NCBI GenBank assembly: GCA_012727435.1
Contig: JAAYHB010000021.1
Coordinates: forward strand, 1-64,000
Direction: 5' to 3'
Length of the DNA stretch: 64,000 bases
DNA from: Clostridiales bacterium
GTDB taxonomy: Bacteria > Bacillota > Clostridia > Oscillospirales > CAG-272
The stretch's first letter is position 1. Each line of letters starts with the position of its first letter. Under the pieces are notes generated by a model. It searched no databases. It saw only the letters and a program-made list of their open reading frames with translations, and was not told the DNA's origin. Of this stretch, positions 17,573-27,067 are shown in pieces. Made by a program: the position numbers and the translations under genes.

Positions 17573-18160
17573 TCAAATGTCGGATTTTTTATATGGCCTT
17601 AAGGTCTTCGGATCCACCGCGGCGCAGAGCACGACAATAAGCACCCCGGCAAGCACCGCGTTCGGCAGCATGTACGAGCCATTGTAGGTCAGCGAATACC
17701 ACCAGATATTCGTCCCCTCGGGCGCATACGACCCCCAGAGCAGCCCACCTGACAGAAAACTGCAGACAAACCTCATAAGGCTGACCGCGACTGCCCCGAC
17801 ACAATACCCGACAAGCCTCAGCCTACCCGCCAGCCTTGCAAAAAACGGGGCGGTGCCGATGACGGTGAAGGCAAGAATGTAGTCAAGCAGAACGCAGAGG
17901 ATGACGGCGCCTATGGTTTTGGCGGGCGGCGTGTACCACGGCCCGATAATGAGCTGGGTCAGCGACCAGACAAGTCCCGCCAGACTCCCCATAAGAAGCC
18001 CGCGGCGATAGGAATAGAAAATTATCGGAACCGCCGCCACCGATATCGATCCCCCCTGCGGCCAGCTCGGCAGCGGGAGCAGGTCAAGTACGACGGCCAG
18101 CGCGACCATAACCGCGCCTTCGGCAATTGACAGAGTTCTTTCTTTTGTTGTTGTCTTCAT
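17573..18160 (-). CDS. thiT: Thiamine-specific S component of an ECF transporter
   Basis: A 195-residue integral membrane protein with about six membrane segments that captures thiamine and passes it to the shared EcfAAT energising module, which is not encoded in this window. Typical motifs are seen: ALAVVLDLLPLPSWPQGGS near the N-terminus, RGLLMGSLAGLVWSLTQL, and a C-terminal NGSYMLPN motif. The start at 18160 is preceded by AAGGAGG; the longer reading frame upstream covers the riboswitch expression platform. Control by the TPP riboswitch upstream strongly supports the substrate. Confidence 0.92.
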   Translation of the reverse strand: MKTTTKERTLSIAEGAVMVALAVVLDLLPLPSWPQGGSISVAAVPIIFYSYRRGLLMGSLAGLVWSLTQLIIGPWYTPPAKTIGAVILCVLLDYILAFTVIGTAPFFARLAGRLRLVGYCVGAVAVSLMRFVCSFLSGGLLWGSYAPEGTNIWWYSLTYNGSYMLPNAVLAGVLIVVLCAAVDPKTLRPYKKSDI

Positions 18161-18190
18161 TTTTTCCTCCTTGGATTCTTGAATATAATT

Positions 18191-18260
18191 ATGCCGCCCG
18201 GGATACCCCGGGCGGCATTTTAAGGCGCAATCATCCCGCATATGCGGCATGATGTGCCGT
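18191..18260 (-). promoter_or_regulatory. Expression platform hairpins between TPP riboswitch and thiT
   Basis: A perfect 12-bp stem (18191-18218, CCGCCCGGG) lies 31 bases before the start codon, and an imperfect stem around CGCATATGCG lies at 18225-18260. On the minus strand the first stem is followed by AATTATATT, a poor T tract, so whether it terminates transcription or acts on translation is unclear. Confidence 0.65.
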
Positions 18261-18263
18261 AAA

Positions 18264-18350
18264 ATCTCCCTACGCCGGTATTACCCGTATCAGGTTCTGG
18301 GGTTCGGAAGCCATCCTTCCGTCTCAGCCGCCAACGCAACACCCCCGATT
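18264..18350 (-). promoter_or_regulatory. TPP (THI-box) riboswitch
   Basis: Read on the minus strand, the conserved parts occur in order: GGGGTG, then GGCTGAGA, ACCC, GAACCTGAT and GTAATACCGGCGTAGGGA. This is a standard thiamine-pyrophosphate riboswitch, expected to shut thiT when TPP is plentiful. I could not find a well-spaced promoter between it and the foldase gene upstream. Confidence 0.95.
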
Positions 18351-18378
18351 CCCAATATTCAGTTTTATTATCGGCAAA

Positions 18379-19683
18379 TTAGTAATTATAATTCGGCATC
18401 GCCGACTTCATGTCAATGCCAACAGCCAGTTCCTCGTTAAACACTATTTCACCGAGATAATCGGCGCACTTCCGGCGGAACAGCCAGTCGACCACACCGC
18501 TGCCGAAATCCTCAAACCACTCGGTATTATCTTCCTTGGCATAAGCGCCGGCGTCAAGCTCGTACTTCATTATCACATGCCAGCCAAAGTCCGATTCGAC
18601 CAGCCCGACCTCACCGACCTCCATTGTGCTGAGCTTTGACACAATGGCGTTGATGTAGTCATAATTGTACGGCATATTTGTCCTGAAATAGTAGCCGTTC
18701 GGGTAGTCTACCTCCTCAAGGCCAATAACCTCGGTTTTATACTTTTCAATCAGTTTTTCAAAGGCTTCTGTGTCCCCGGGCTCGACCGACGCCGCGGCTT
18801 CCTCGGCATCTTTCTTGATCTTCTTGAGTTCGTCCGAGCTATGCTTTGCGGTCTTATAACGCCCGTTCTCATCAAAGGTAACCGCCGGTACACCGTTTTT
18901 CTTGTCGTAGGCAATCGAGCCGTCTTCGTTGTAATAAATAACCTTCCCGTCCTCGTCGGTCAGCGCTTTGCCGGTCTCGTCAAACTTCCGGATGCCGGTC
19001 GAGCTGTCGTAGAGGATGGTGCCGCTGTCGGGGTCATAGTAAATTACATTTCCGTCATTGTCGGTCTCGTAAACATAGTAATAATTCGGAAAGAAGACCT
19101 GCTTGAACCTGACATAGTTGTTCTGGTAATATTCCTCCTTGACCGCGTCCGAAACCTTTGAGAGGTCGGTGCCGTAGAGGTAGACCTGAAGGTAATTTAC
19201 CTTTGCCTCAAGAAGGTAAATGTTGCGGAGCATATTGTAGTTGACACCGTACTGCGCCAGAATCGCATTGAATGCCGTACGCGAGCCGTCGGCGTCATAT
19301 TCTACAAGCTCGTAAAGCTTGGTGTCAACCTCCTCGACTGCCGACTTCGGCAGTGTCAGATTGTATACCTCTTCAAACAGATACAGGGCAATAATATATA
19401 ATTTTATGCTGTCAATAATATGTGCCGTCCAGTAATCGTTATAGGTCATGCCGTCCGGGGTGATGGTGGTATCCCAGAAATCTTCCGAGAGGGCTTTGTT
19501 GCCGTAGTAATATGGCGTGCAGAGCAGGCCCTTCTGCCGCGAGAGAAAAAACTCGTACATATTGACCGTGACGGCCTGCCTGCCGAGGGTCATCAGCTTT
19601 TTGCCCTGCGAGCAGGCGGCAACAGACAGTACCGCCGCCAGTGCGCAAACCAGCGCAATTGCCTTGATAAGCTTTTTTTTCAT
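18379..19683 (-). CDS. PrsA/SurA-like foldase lipoprotein with a turn-repeat insertion
   Basis: A 434-residue exported lipoprotein, third gene after pth and mfd. The signal peptide ends in a lipobox, LSVAAC (Cys24). An N-terminal helical chaperone region is followed by a degenerate parvulin-type peptidyl-prolyl isomerase segment near the C-terminus (LSTMEVGEVGLVESDFGWHV; the FGWH block is the family hallmark). Between them, about residues 220-310 form an unusual run of short units with D-x-D/N-G turns and aromatic Tyr (YYDPDSGT, YNEDGSIAYD, VTFDENGRY), like beta-hairpin repeats. It may help fold proteins outside the membrane; isomerase activity is uncertain. The start at 19683 is chosen because the signal peptide begins there. 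Confidence 0.8.
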   Translation of the reverse strand: MKKKLIKAIALVCALAAVLSVAACSQGKKLMTLGRQAVTVNMYEFFLSRQKGLLCTPYYYGNKALSEDFWDTTITPDGMTYNDYWTAHIIDSIKLYIIALYLFEEVYNLTLPKSAVEEVDTKLYELVEYDADGSRTAFNAILAQYGVNYNMLRNIYLLEAKVNYLQVYLYGTDLSKVSDAVKEEYYQNNYVRFKQVFFPNYYYVYETDNDGNVIYYDPDSGTILYDSSTGIRKFDETGKALTDEDGKVIYYNEDGSIAYDKKNGVPAVTFDENGRYKTAKHSSDELKKIKKDAEEAAASVEPGDTEAFEKLIEKYKTEVIGLEEVDYPNGYYFRTNMPYNYDYINAIVSKLSTMEVGEVGLVESDFGWHVIMKYELDAGAYAKEDNTEWFEDFGSGVVDWLFRRKCADYLGEIVFNEELAVGIDMKSAMPNYNY

Positions 19684-19740
19684 ACTGTTTCCCTTCGGGA
19701 TTTGTGTTTTCGGCACGTTCCCATTATACTATATCCCAAC

Positions 19741-22700
19741 TCATTTGTCTATACTGTCTGTTGAGTTCTTTATTTTCAAATATTCCGAAAACAGCCGGCT
19801 TAGAAATTCGATGATATCTCCCCCGCGCTCGGTCCTGACCAGCACATGCTCGACCGGAGAGGCAAGCAGCCGCAGCCTGTTCGGATACTCCTTTGCAAGC
19901 TCGAACCAGGTCATGGCGTCGACCTCGTCCTGATAGAGCCTTATGCTGTCGCCTTCCTGCACTACTTTGGTGATGTTGCACTCTATTGCTTTTGCCCGCA
20001 GCAGCGCGATTGAAAGCAGGGCGCTCACCGGCCGCGGCGGCTCGCCGAATCTGTCGCAGAGCTCGTCGGTGATGTCGCACAGGTCCTCCTCCGAGGATAT
20101 CATTGCAATCCGCTTGTAGAGGGCTATGCGCACAGCGGTGCTCTCGATATAGCTTGCCGGGATAAAGGCGCTGATATCGAGTGTAACCGTACAATCGGGC
20201 TTCGGCTTTGTAGCCTCACCCTTTTCCTCGAGCACCGCCTCTTTTAAAAGTTTTATATAGAGGTCGTAGCCGACGGCGTCAAGGTGGCCGTGCTGCTCGG
20301 TCCCCAAAAGGTTACCGGCTCCCCGCAGCTCAAGGTCGCGCAGGGCGATGCGGAAGCCCGCGCCGAACTCGGCATATTCGCGCACCGCCTCAAGCCGCTT
20401 CTGGGCTATTTCCGAGAGCGCAAGGTTTTTCGGGTAGGTAAAGTAAGCATAGGCTCGGCGGGAGGAACGCCCGACGCGGCCGCGGATCTGGTGTAGCTGC
20501 GAGAGCCCCAGCCGGTGGGCGTTGTCGACAATCAGTGTGTTTGCGTTCGGCACGTCAACCCCGGTCTCGATTATGGTGGTGCTGACCAGAACGTCGATTT
20601 TGCCGAGCAGCATCTGCCCCCAGATATCCTCAAGTTCCGATTTTTCCATTTTCCCGTGGGCGGTCACAATTACGGCCTCGGGCAGCGCCCGCCTTAAATT
20701 TGCCGCAACCGAGTCAATGTCCTCGACGGTGTTGTGCAGGTAAAAGACCTGCCCGCCGCGGCGCAGCTCTCGCCGTATTGCCTCTATGATTATCAGTTCG
20801 TCATATTCAAGCACATATGTCTGCACCGGCAACCGGTCGCCCGGGGCTTCGTCAAGCACCGAAATGTCGCGTATCCCCTCCATTGCCATGTTAAGGGTGC
20901 GCGGGATGGGAGTCGCCGTCAGGGTCAGCACGTCTATGTTTCCGCAGAGCTTCTTGATTTTTTCCTTCTGCGCCACGCCGAAGCGCTGCTCCTCGTCGAC
21001 TATCAGGAGCCCGAGGTTCTTGAATTCCACGTCATCCGAGAGCAGCCTGTGGGTTCCGATGATAAGGTCGATATCCCCGCGCTTGAGCGCCCGCAGAGTC
21101 GCCTTCTGCTGCTTTGCAGTACGAAATCGCGAGACCATGTCTATCCTCACCGGAAAGCCGCGGAAACGCGAGAGTGCGGTCTGGTAATGCTGGAGCGCCA
21201 GAATCGTGGTAGGCACCAGCATTGCGACCTGTTTGCCCCCGAGTACTGCCTTGTATGCGGCTCTGAAAGCCACCTCGGTCTTGCCGTAACCGACGTCGCC
21301 GCAGAGAAGCCGGTCCATCGGGACCCGGCGCATCATGTCTTTTTTTATGTCCTCGGCCGCCTCAAGCTGGCTCTCGGTCTCATCATACTCAAAGGCGGCC
21401 TCAAAGTCGCGCTGAAAATCGTCGTCGGGCGGAAAGGCAAAGCCCTCGCGCCGCATACGCTCGGCGTAAAGCTTTATCAGATCCTTCGCGATATCCTTTG
21501 CCGCTGCCTTGGCGCGGGCCTTGGCCCTTCCCCACTCGGCGCTGCCGAAGCGCGAGAGCCTGACCTGCCCGTCCTCGGCCCTTGCCCCGATGTAGCGCGA
21601 AACCTTATCCATCTTGTCAACCGGGAGGAAAAGCCGGTCGCTTCCGGCATATCTTATCTTGATATAGTCCCGGCTGACGCCCCCGACGGTCAGGTTCTCG
21701 ATGCCCATGTACTGCCCGATGCCGTAGGTTTCATGCACCACAAGGTCGCCGACATTGAGCTCATTATACGACATTATAACCTCGGTACCCGGGCGGCGGC
21801 GCGACTTTTGTTTGATTTTTGTGCCGCCGATACTCCCCCTGCGGCCATCCGGTTCGGTGGAGAGCACTGCAATTTTGGGCACCGTCAGCTCATAACCGCG
21901 AATCCCCATACCCTTGAGAATCAAAATGCTGCCGGCGGGCAGGGCCGAGATTGTAAATTCCCCGCCCCCGGCCGCAAGGGTAAGATATGCCTTAAATCCC
22001 CTGTCTACCAGCAGCTCATGCAGGTTTTTTGCCGCCGTTTCGTTTTCGGCCGCAAGCAGCACCCGAAAGCCGCCCCGGGTATAGCTGTCAAGGTCGTCGC
22101 AGAGCAGCTGAAAGTTACCGGCATAGCTCACCGTGTGCTTGGTCCGAAAGCCGAAAAGCCCTCCAAGCCTGCGGCCCGACAGCCCGTGCGAAAGCGAGTC
22201 GAGGTGCAGGGTAAGGCTCGTGTCGCAGAAGTGCTCGAATGCCGCCTGCGGCTTTGAATATTCGGCGTACTTTCCGGCGAGCGTGCCTCCTTCGAGCAGC
22301 TCGGTTATGTTCTGGTTCATGAGCCATTCGGAGGACTTCAGCCGGTCGCTCACCGCCGGCGTGTTCCTGATGAAAACCGGCGAGCCGGCCGGAAAATAGT
22401 CGAGCAGGCACTGCCTCTCGGGATATATGAGGGTCATGTACTTGTCAAGAAAGGAGGCCCCCCGGTCGGCCTCGAGGGCGGCCAGCTCACCATTAAGCTC
22501 GTCGGCCGCCTTGTCATCGCCGGCGCCCTCGGCTTTTTTGAGCTGCTGGGCTATGGCGCGCTTTATTGCGGCTGTTAAGTCATCGTCGGCCAGCAGCTCG
22601 CGCGCCGGAGTCATCTTCAGTCCGGCAATACCCTCAATGAAGCGCTGGCTCTCGGGGTCAAAGGTGCCGATTCTGTCTATTTCGTCGCCGAAAAGCTCGA

Positions 22701-23328
22701 TTCTGACCGGCAGCGAGCCGTATCTCGTCTCGTCACCGTAGCTGTATTCGGCATGCGGCGGGTATATATCGACAATCCCTCCGCGCAGCGCAAACTGGCC
22801 GGGGGCCTCGACCATATCAACCCTGATATAGCCGGCCGACACCAGGAGTTCGGTCAACTGACCGACATCGAGGCTCTCGTCTGCCCAAACCGAAATTTCA
22901 GCCGCCTTCAGCCTCCCCGCGGGTATGGTATAGCTGAGCGCGGCGTCGGGCGTTGTGAGGACGACGTCATATATCCCGCCGAGATACCCCGATAATACTT
23001 TAAGCCTCTCATGCTCGAATTCATGGGAGGCGGTAAGGTTGTATAAGGTCAGGTCGCGTGCCGGAAAAAAAGCTGCGCGGATGCCGGCGCTGCCGAGCAC
23101 CGACAGGCAGCGCGTACATTCCTTTTCCTCGGAACAGACAATCAAGGCGCAACCGAATCCTGCCGACTTAAGATCCTCAAGAAGCGACACGGTCAGCGCG
23201 TCTGCCGCGCCCTCCGAGAGCCCTGCGGCAACCACCGGTAGCGGGTGGTCCCTCCGCATGGTTTTTATGGTATGCAAAAGGTGTCCGTACTCGGTGTCGG
23301 CACGGATGCAGTCTGTGAGAATATTCAT
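19741..23328 (-). CDS. mfd: Transcription-repair coupling factor Mfd
   Basis: A 1195-residue DNA translocase that removes stalled RNA polymerase at DNA lesions and recruits UvrA. Domain order is standard: UvrB-like N-terminus, RNA-polymerase-interacting (CarD-like) domain around 535-600 (LNVGDLVVHETYGIGQY), helicase motor with Walker A GDVGYGKTEVAF near residue 676, the DEEQRFG box, TLTATPIPRTLNM, QIRGRVGRSSRRAYAYF, and a C-terminal TRCF domain. It lies 26 bases downstream of pth and is probably co-transcribed. The start is preceded by AAGGT. Confidence 0.96.
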   Translation of the reverse strand: MNILTDCIRADTEYGHLLHTIKTMRRDHPLPVVAAGLSEGAADALTVSLLEDLKSAGFGCALIVCSEEKECTRCLSVLGSAGIRAAFFPARDLTLYNLTASHEFEHERLKVLSGYLGGIYDVVLTTPDAALSYTIPAGRLKAAEISVWADESLDVGQLTELLVSAGYIRVDMVEAPGQFALRGGIVDIYPPHAEYSYGDETRYGSLPVRIELFGDEIDRIGTFDPESQRFIEGIAGLKMTPARELLADDDLTAAIKRAIAQQLKKAEGAGDDKAADELNGELAALEADRGASFLDKYMTLIYPERQCLLDYFPAGSPVFIRNTPAVSDRLKSSEWLMNQNITELLEGGTLAGKYAEYSKPQAAFEHFCDTSLTLHLDSLSHGLSGRRLGGLFGFRTKHTVSYAGNFQLLCDDLDSYTRGGFRVLLAAENETAAKNLHELLVDRGFKAYLTLAAGGGEFTISALPAGSILILKGMGIRGYELTVPKIAVLSTEPDGRRGSIGGTKIKQKSRRRPGTEVIMSYNELNVGDLVVHETYGIGQYMGIENLTVGGVSRDYIKIRYAGSDRLFLPVDKMDKVSRYIGARAEDGQVRLSRFGSAEWGRAKARAKAAAKDIAKDLIKLYAERMRREGFAFPPDDDFQRDFEAAFEYDETESQLEAAEDIKKDMMRRVPMDRLLCGDVGYGKTEVAFRAAYKAVLGGKQVAMLVPTTILALQHYQTALSRFRGFPVRIDMVSRFRTAKQQKATLRALKRGDIDLIIGTHRLLSDDVEFKNLGLLIVDEEQRFGVAQKEKIKKLCGNIDVLTLTATPIPRTLNMAMEGIRDISVLDEAPGDRLPVQTYVLEYDELIIIEAIRRELRRGGQVFYLHNTVEDIDSVAANLRRALPEAVIVTAHGKMEKSELEDIWGQMLLGKIDVLVSTTIIETGVDVPNANTLIVDNAHRLGLSQLHQIRGRVGRSSRRAYAYFTYPKNLALSEIAQKRLEAVREYAEFGAGFRIALRDLELRGAGNLLGTEQHGHLDAVGYDLYIKLLKEAVLEEKGEATKPKPDCTVTLDISAFIPASYIESTAVRIALYKRIAMISSEEDLCDITDELCDRFGEPPRPVSALLSIALLRAKAIECNITKVVQEGDSIRLYQDEVDAMTWFELAKEYPNRLRLLASPVEHVLVRTERGGDIIEFLSRLFSEYLKIKNSTDSIDK

Positions 23329-23354
23329 TTGTTACCTTCAGCTTTCAGAACTGT

Positions 23355-24005
23355 TTATGTCTTGTCGGGCTTATCCGGGCGCAGGCTGTTGCAGAGCTGC
23401 ATTGCCCCCTCGATGTCCCCGGCAACTATTTTTTCAACACCCGAAAAAACATATCCGAAAATATCAAAAAGAATCTTTTGTTCGCGGTCGGTGAAATCCG
23501 AGAGCACCCAGTCGGCCGTATCCCAGCCGGGAGGCGGCGCGCCCACGCCGATACGCAGGCGCGGGAAAGCGTCGGTCGCAAGCTGATATATTATGCTGTA
23601 TAGCCCCTTGTGGCCTCCGTCGCTCCCCGAGCGGCGCACGCGCAGCCGCCCGATATCAAGGCTTATGTCGTCGGATATTACAATAATATTCTCCGGGGGT
23701 ATCTTATAGAAGTCGGCGCACTCGCGCACCGCCTCGCCCGAGAGGTTCATAAAGGTCTGCGGGGCGAGCAGAATTACCCCTCTTCCCGAAATTTCGGCGC
23801 GGGCAACAAGCGAGCGGAATTTGGCTCGGTTGACCTTCACGCCGAGCTTCTCGGCAATATAGGCAAGCGCCATAAAACCCGCGTTGTGGCGGGTGAAGGC
23901 GTATTTTCCCCCCGGGTTACCGAGCCCCGCGACGATATGCGTCGGCGGGCTCTGATCTTTCTCGCCCCGGGAGATTTTTTTGAACAATTCGATTAAGTCA
24001 GGCAT
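23355..24005 (-). CDS. pth: Peptidyl-tRNA hydrolase
   Basis: A 216-residue cytosolic enzyme that cleaves peptidyl-tRNAs released from ribosomes. VAGLGNPGGKYAFTRHNAGF contains the conserved Asn and catalytic His; FMNLSGEAV, DDISLDIGRLRVR and GSDGGHKGL complete the active site. About 22 extra residues precede the usual start, as in other clostridial forms. The ATG at 24005 is preferred because an upstream in-frame ATG at 24056 lies inside the promoter; the ribosome site is poor. First gene of the pth-mfd-foldase unit. Confidence 0.93.
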   Translation of the reverse strand: MPDLIELFKKISRGEKDQSPPTHIVAGLGNPGGKYAFTRHNAGFMALAYIAEKLGVKVNRAKFRSLVARAEISGRGVILLAPQTFMNLSGEAVRECADFYKIPPENIIVISDDISLDIGRLRVRRSGSDGGHKGLYSIIYQLATDAFPRLRIGVGAPPPGWDTADWVLSDFTDREQKILFDIFGYVFSGVEKIVAGDIEGAMQLCNSLRPDKPDKT

Positions 24006-24044
24006 ATTTTGTTTTTCTGCCGTGGTTAAGTTGAATTGATTTTT

Positions 24045-24073
24045 ATTATAATTCATTTTCCAGTCGATGTCAA
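24045..24073 (-). promoter_or_regulatory. Promoter of the pth-mfd-foldase operon
   Basis: Consensus TTGACA and TATAAT with a 17-base spacer on the minus strand. The predicted start near 24038 fixes the pth start codon at 24005. Confidence 0.87.
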
Positions 24074-24256
24074 ATATAAATTGTATATAAACCAAATTTA
24101 ATGGTATATTATTGCTTACTTTATACGTTCCGCTTCTGTCAATCCTGTTATGTGCGCCGGGTGCCTGCGTTTCAGCGGCTTTCCTTATCCGGGAACAAAA
24201 AACCATGGACTTTTTTCAAAAATTCGCAAAATAATATAGTAATTCCTTCAGAATTA

Positions 24257-24265
24257 TGTTATAAT
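24257..24265 (+). promoter_or_regulatory. Extended -10 element, probable ppdK promoter
   Basis: TGTTATAAT is an extended -10 without a good -35 box. A leader of about 87 bases follows. Otherwise 24074-24358 shows nothing I can name. Confidence 0.45.
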
Positions 24266-24358
24266 AACCTTTGGGTTTTTTGGCAGGCGGGGCACGCAGC
24301 CAATACTCACAAAACAAAAAAAATATTATTTATACATCTACACACGGAGGAAAGCCAG

Positions 24359-26983
24359 ATGTCAAAAAAGTACTGTTACCTCTTTACAGAGGGCAATGCC
24401 AAAATGCGCGAGCTTTTAGGCGGGAAGGGCGCCAACCTCGCCGAAATGACCAATATCGGTCTTCCCGTACCTCAGGGTTTTACAATCACCACCGAAGCCT
24501 GCACGAGATATTATGAGGACGGCAAAAAAATTGCTCCCGAAATCCGGGCCGAAATCATTGAATATATCGACAAATTGGAGAAGGTCACCGGCAAGAAGTT
24601 CGGAGACAAGGAAAATCCCCTGCTCGTCTCTGTCCGCTCGGGTGCCCGCGCCTCGATGCCGGGCATGATGGATACAATCCTCAACCTCGGGCTCAATGAA
24701 GAAGTGGTCAATGTCATGGCCGAAAAATCGGGCAACCCGCGCTGGGCGTGGGACTGCTACCGACGCTTCATTCAGATGTATTCCGATGTCGTCATGGGGG
24801 TCGGTAAGAAATACTTCGAGCAGCTCATCGACAAGATGAAGGAAGAAAAGGGCATCACTCAGGATACCGAGCTGACCGCCGAGGACCTGAAGAAACTTGC
24901 CGAGCAGTTCAAAGCCGAATACAAGGCGAATATAGGCAAAGACTTCCCCTCCGACCCGAAGGAGCAGCTCTTCGGCGCCGTTGAGGCGGTCTTCCGCAGC
25001 TGGGACAACCCCCGGGCCAATGTTTACCGCCGTGACCATGATATCCCCTACTCCTGGGGGACCGCCGTCAACGTACAGATGATGGTCTTCGGCAACATGG
25101 GCGACACTTCGGGTACCGGCGTTGCCTTCACCCGCGACCCCGCGACCGGCGAAAAGCGGCTCATGGGCGAGTTCCTCATGAACGCACAGGGTGAGGACGT
25201 CGTCGCCGGCGTGCGCACCCCGATGAAAATTGAAAAAATGGCCGAAATCATGCCCGAGGTCTTCGAGCAGTTCAAGGATATCTGCAGGATTCTTGAAAAC
25301 CACTACCGCGACATGCAGGACATGGAGTTTACCATTGAAAACAAAAAGCTCTATATCCTGCAGACCCGTAACGGCAAGAGAACCGCTCAGGCGGCGCTTA
25401 AGATCGCCTGCGACCTGGTAGACGAGGGCATGATAAGCGAGCAGGAGGCGGTTCTTATGATCGACCCGCGCTTCCTCGACACCCTGCTCCACCCGCAGTT
25501 CGACGCCAAGGCCCTCAAAGCCGCAACTCCTATAGGCCGCGGCCTCGGAGCCTCCCCGGGTGCGGCTTCAGGTCAGATTGTCTTCACCGCGGAGGACGCC
25601 AAAAACTGGAAAGAGGCCGGCAAGAAGGTTATACTTGTCCGCCTTGAGACCTCCCCCGAGGACATCGAGGGCATGAAGGCCGCCGAGGGCATTCTGACGG
25701 TCAGAGGCGGCATGACCTCCCACGCGGCGGTTGTCGCGCGCGGCATGGGCAAATGCTGTGTGTCGGGCTGCCAGGAAATCATCATGGACGAGGAGAACAA
25801 AAAGTTCAAGCTTGGCGGGAAGACCTTTGTCGAGGGCGACATTATCTCGATTGACGGCGCAACCGGCAATGTTTACGACGGCGCCATCCCTACTGTCGAC
25901 GCCAAGATTGCCGGCGAGTTCGGCAGAATCATGAGCTGGGCCGACAAATACCGCAAGCTGAGAGTCCGCACCAATGCCGACACCCCGCGCGACGCCAAGA
26001 AGGCCCGCGAGCTGGGCGCTGAGGGCATCGGGCTCTGCCGCACCGAGCATATGTTCTTTGAGGCAGACAGAATAGCCGCCTTCCGCGAGATGATCTGCTC
26101 GGACAACGCCAAGGACCGCGAGGCCGCGCTCGAGAAGATTCTTCCCTATCAGCAGGGCGACTTTGAAGAGCTCTACGAGGCGCTCGAGGGCTATCCGGTC
26201 TGCATCCGCTTCCTCGACCCGCCGCTCCATGAATTCCTCCCCCATGACGAAAAGGAGATCAAAGAACTTGCACGCGCGCAGGGCAAGACGGTTGAGGAAA
26301 TCAAGGCGATTATTGCCTCGCTGCATGAGTTCAACCCGATGATGGGCCACCGCGGCTGCCGGCTGAGCGTCACCTACCCCGAGATAGCGGTCATGCAGAC
26401 CAAGGCGGTTATCCGCGCGGCGATAAACGTCAAGAAGAGGCATCCCGACTGGAATCTCGTCCCCGAGATAATGATTCCGCTGGTCGGCGACGTCAAGGAG
26501 TTCAAGTTTGTCAAGAAAGTGGTTGTCGAGACAGCCGATGCCGAAATCAAGGCAGCGGGCTCCGACCTGAAATATAAGGTCGGCACCATGATGGAGATTC
26601 CGAGAGCCTGCCTGACCACCGACGAAATTGCAAAAGAAGCCGATTTCTTCAGCATCGGCACCAACGACCTGACCCAGATGACCTTCGGATTTTCGCGTGA
26701 CGACGCCGGCAAGTTCCTCGGGGCATACTACGACAACAAGATTTACGAGAACGACCCCTTCGCGCGGGTCGACCAGAAGGGCGTCGGCAAGCTCATGGAG
26801 ATGTGCATCAAGCTCGGCAAGCCTGCCAACCCGAAGCTGCATGTCGGCATTTGCGGCGAGCATGGCGGAGACCCCTCCTCGATAGAGTTCTGCCACAAAA
26901 TAGGGCTCGACTATGTGTCCTGCTCACCCTTCAGAGTGCCGATTGCCCGCCTTGCGGCCGCTCAGGCAGCGCTGAAAGAATAA
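24359..26983 (+). CDS. ppdK: Pyruvate, phosphate dikinase
   Basis: An 874-residue cytosolic enzyme converting pyruvate, ATP and phosphate to phosphoenolpyruvate, AMP and pyrophosphate, reversible and often used glycolytically in anaerobes. The ATP-grasp N-terminal half is followed by the swivelling phosphohistidine domain with His455 in GGMTSHAAVVARG, matching the position in the classical clostridial enzyme, and the PEP-binding TIM barrel with LCRTEHMFF, GHRGCRL, GTNDLTQMTFGFSRDDAG and the catalytic HVGICGEHGGDP Cys. The start at 24359 follows GGAGG by eight bases. Transcribed alone and ends in a strong terminator. No regulatory PPDK kinase/phosphatase gene is nearby. Confidence 0.97.
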   Translation: MSKKYCYLFTEGNAKMRELLGGKGANLAEMTNIGLPVPQGFTITTEACTRYYEDGKKIAPEIRAEIIEYIDKLEKVTGKKFGDKENPLLVSVRSGARASMPGMMDTILNLGLNEEVVNVMAEKSGNPRWAWDCYRRFIQMYSDVVMGVGKKYFEQLIDKMKEEKGITQDTELTAEDLKKLAEQFKAEYKANIGKDFPSDPKEQLFGAVEAVFRSWDNPRANVYRRDHDIPYSWGTAVNVQMMVFGNMGDTSGTGVAFTRDPATGEKRLMGEFLMNAQGEDVVAGVRTPMKIEKMAEIMPEVFEQFKDICRILENHYRDMQDMEFTIENKKLYILQTRNGKRTAQAALKIACDLVDEGMISEQEAVLMIDPRFLDTLLHPQFDAKALKAATPIGRGLGASPGAASGQIVFTAEDAKNWKEAGKKVILVRLETSPEDIEGMKAAEGILTVRGGMTSHAAVVARGMGKCCVSGCQEIIMDEENKKFKLGGKTFVEGDIISIDGATGNVYDGAIPTVDAKIAGEFGRIMSWADKYRKLRVRTNADTPRDAKKARELGAEGIGLCRTEHMFFEADRIAAFREMICSDNAKDREAALEKILPYQQGDFEELYEALEGYPVCIRFLDPPLHEFLPHDEKEIKELARAQGKTVEEIKAIIASLHEFNPMMGHRGCRLSVTYPEIAVMQTKAVIRAAINVKKRHPDWNLVPEIMIPLVGDVKEFKFVKKVVVETADAEIKAAGSDLKYKVGTMMEIPRACLTTDEIAKEADFFSIGTNDLTQMTFGFSRDDAGKFLGAYYDNKIYENDPFARVDQKGVGKLMEMCIKLGKPANPKLHVGICGEHGGDPSSIEFCHKIGLDYVSCSPFRVPIARLAAAQAALKE

Positions 26984-27002
26984 AATCAAGACTGCACACA
27001 AG

Positions 27003-27034
27003 AGGGCAGGGATTCAAACGAATCCCTGCCCTTT
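27003..27034. terminator. Bidirectional terminator between ppdK and rsgI
   Basis: AGGGCAGGGATTC pairs perfectly with GAATCCCTGCCCT across AAAC and is followed by TTT. Confidence 0.88.
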
Positions 27035-27067
27035 AATTATCGATAAAAGGTGTTTCCGAGCCTGTCT

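Noticed and set aside
20734..22257. A 507-codon frame opposite mfd
   Set aside because: Shadow of the mfd reading frame in a GC-rich genome; low-complexity, His/Gln/Arg-rich and without a ribosome site or domain.
24207..24358. A longer start for ppdK (frame open from 24101)
   Set aside because: The extra 86 residues run through the promoter region and the homologous start MSKKYCYLF has a strong ribosome site.
25568..26896. A 442-codon frame opposite ppdK
   Set aside because: Leu/Val/Gly-rich shadow of ppdK; no domain and no ribosome site.
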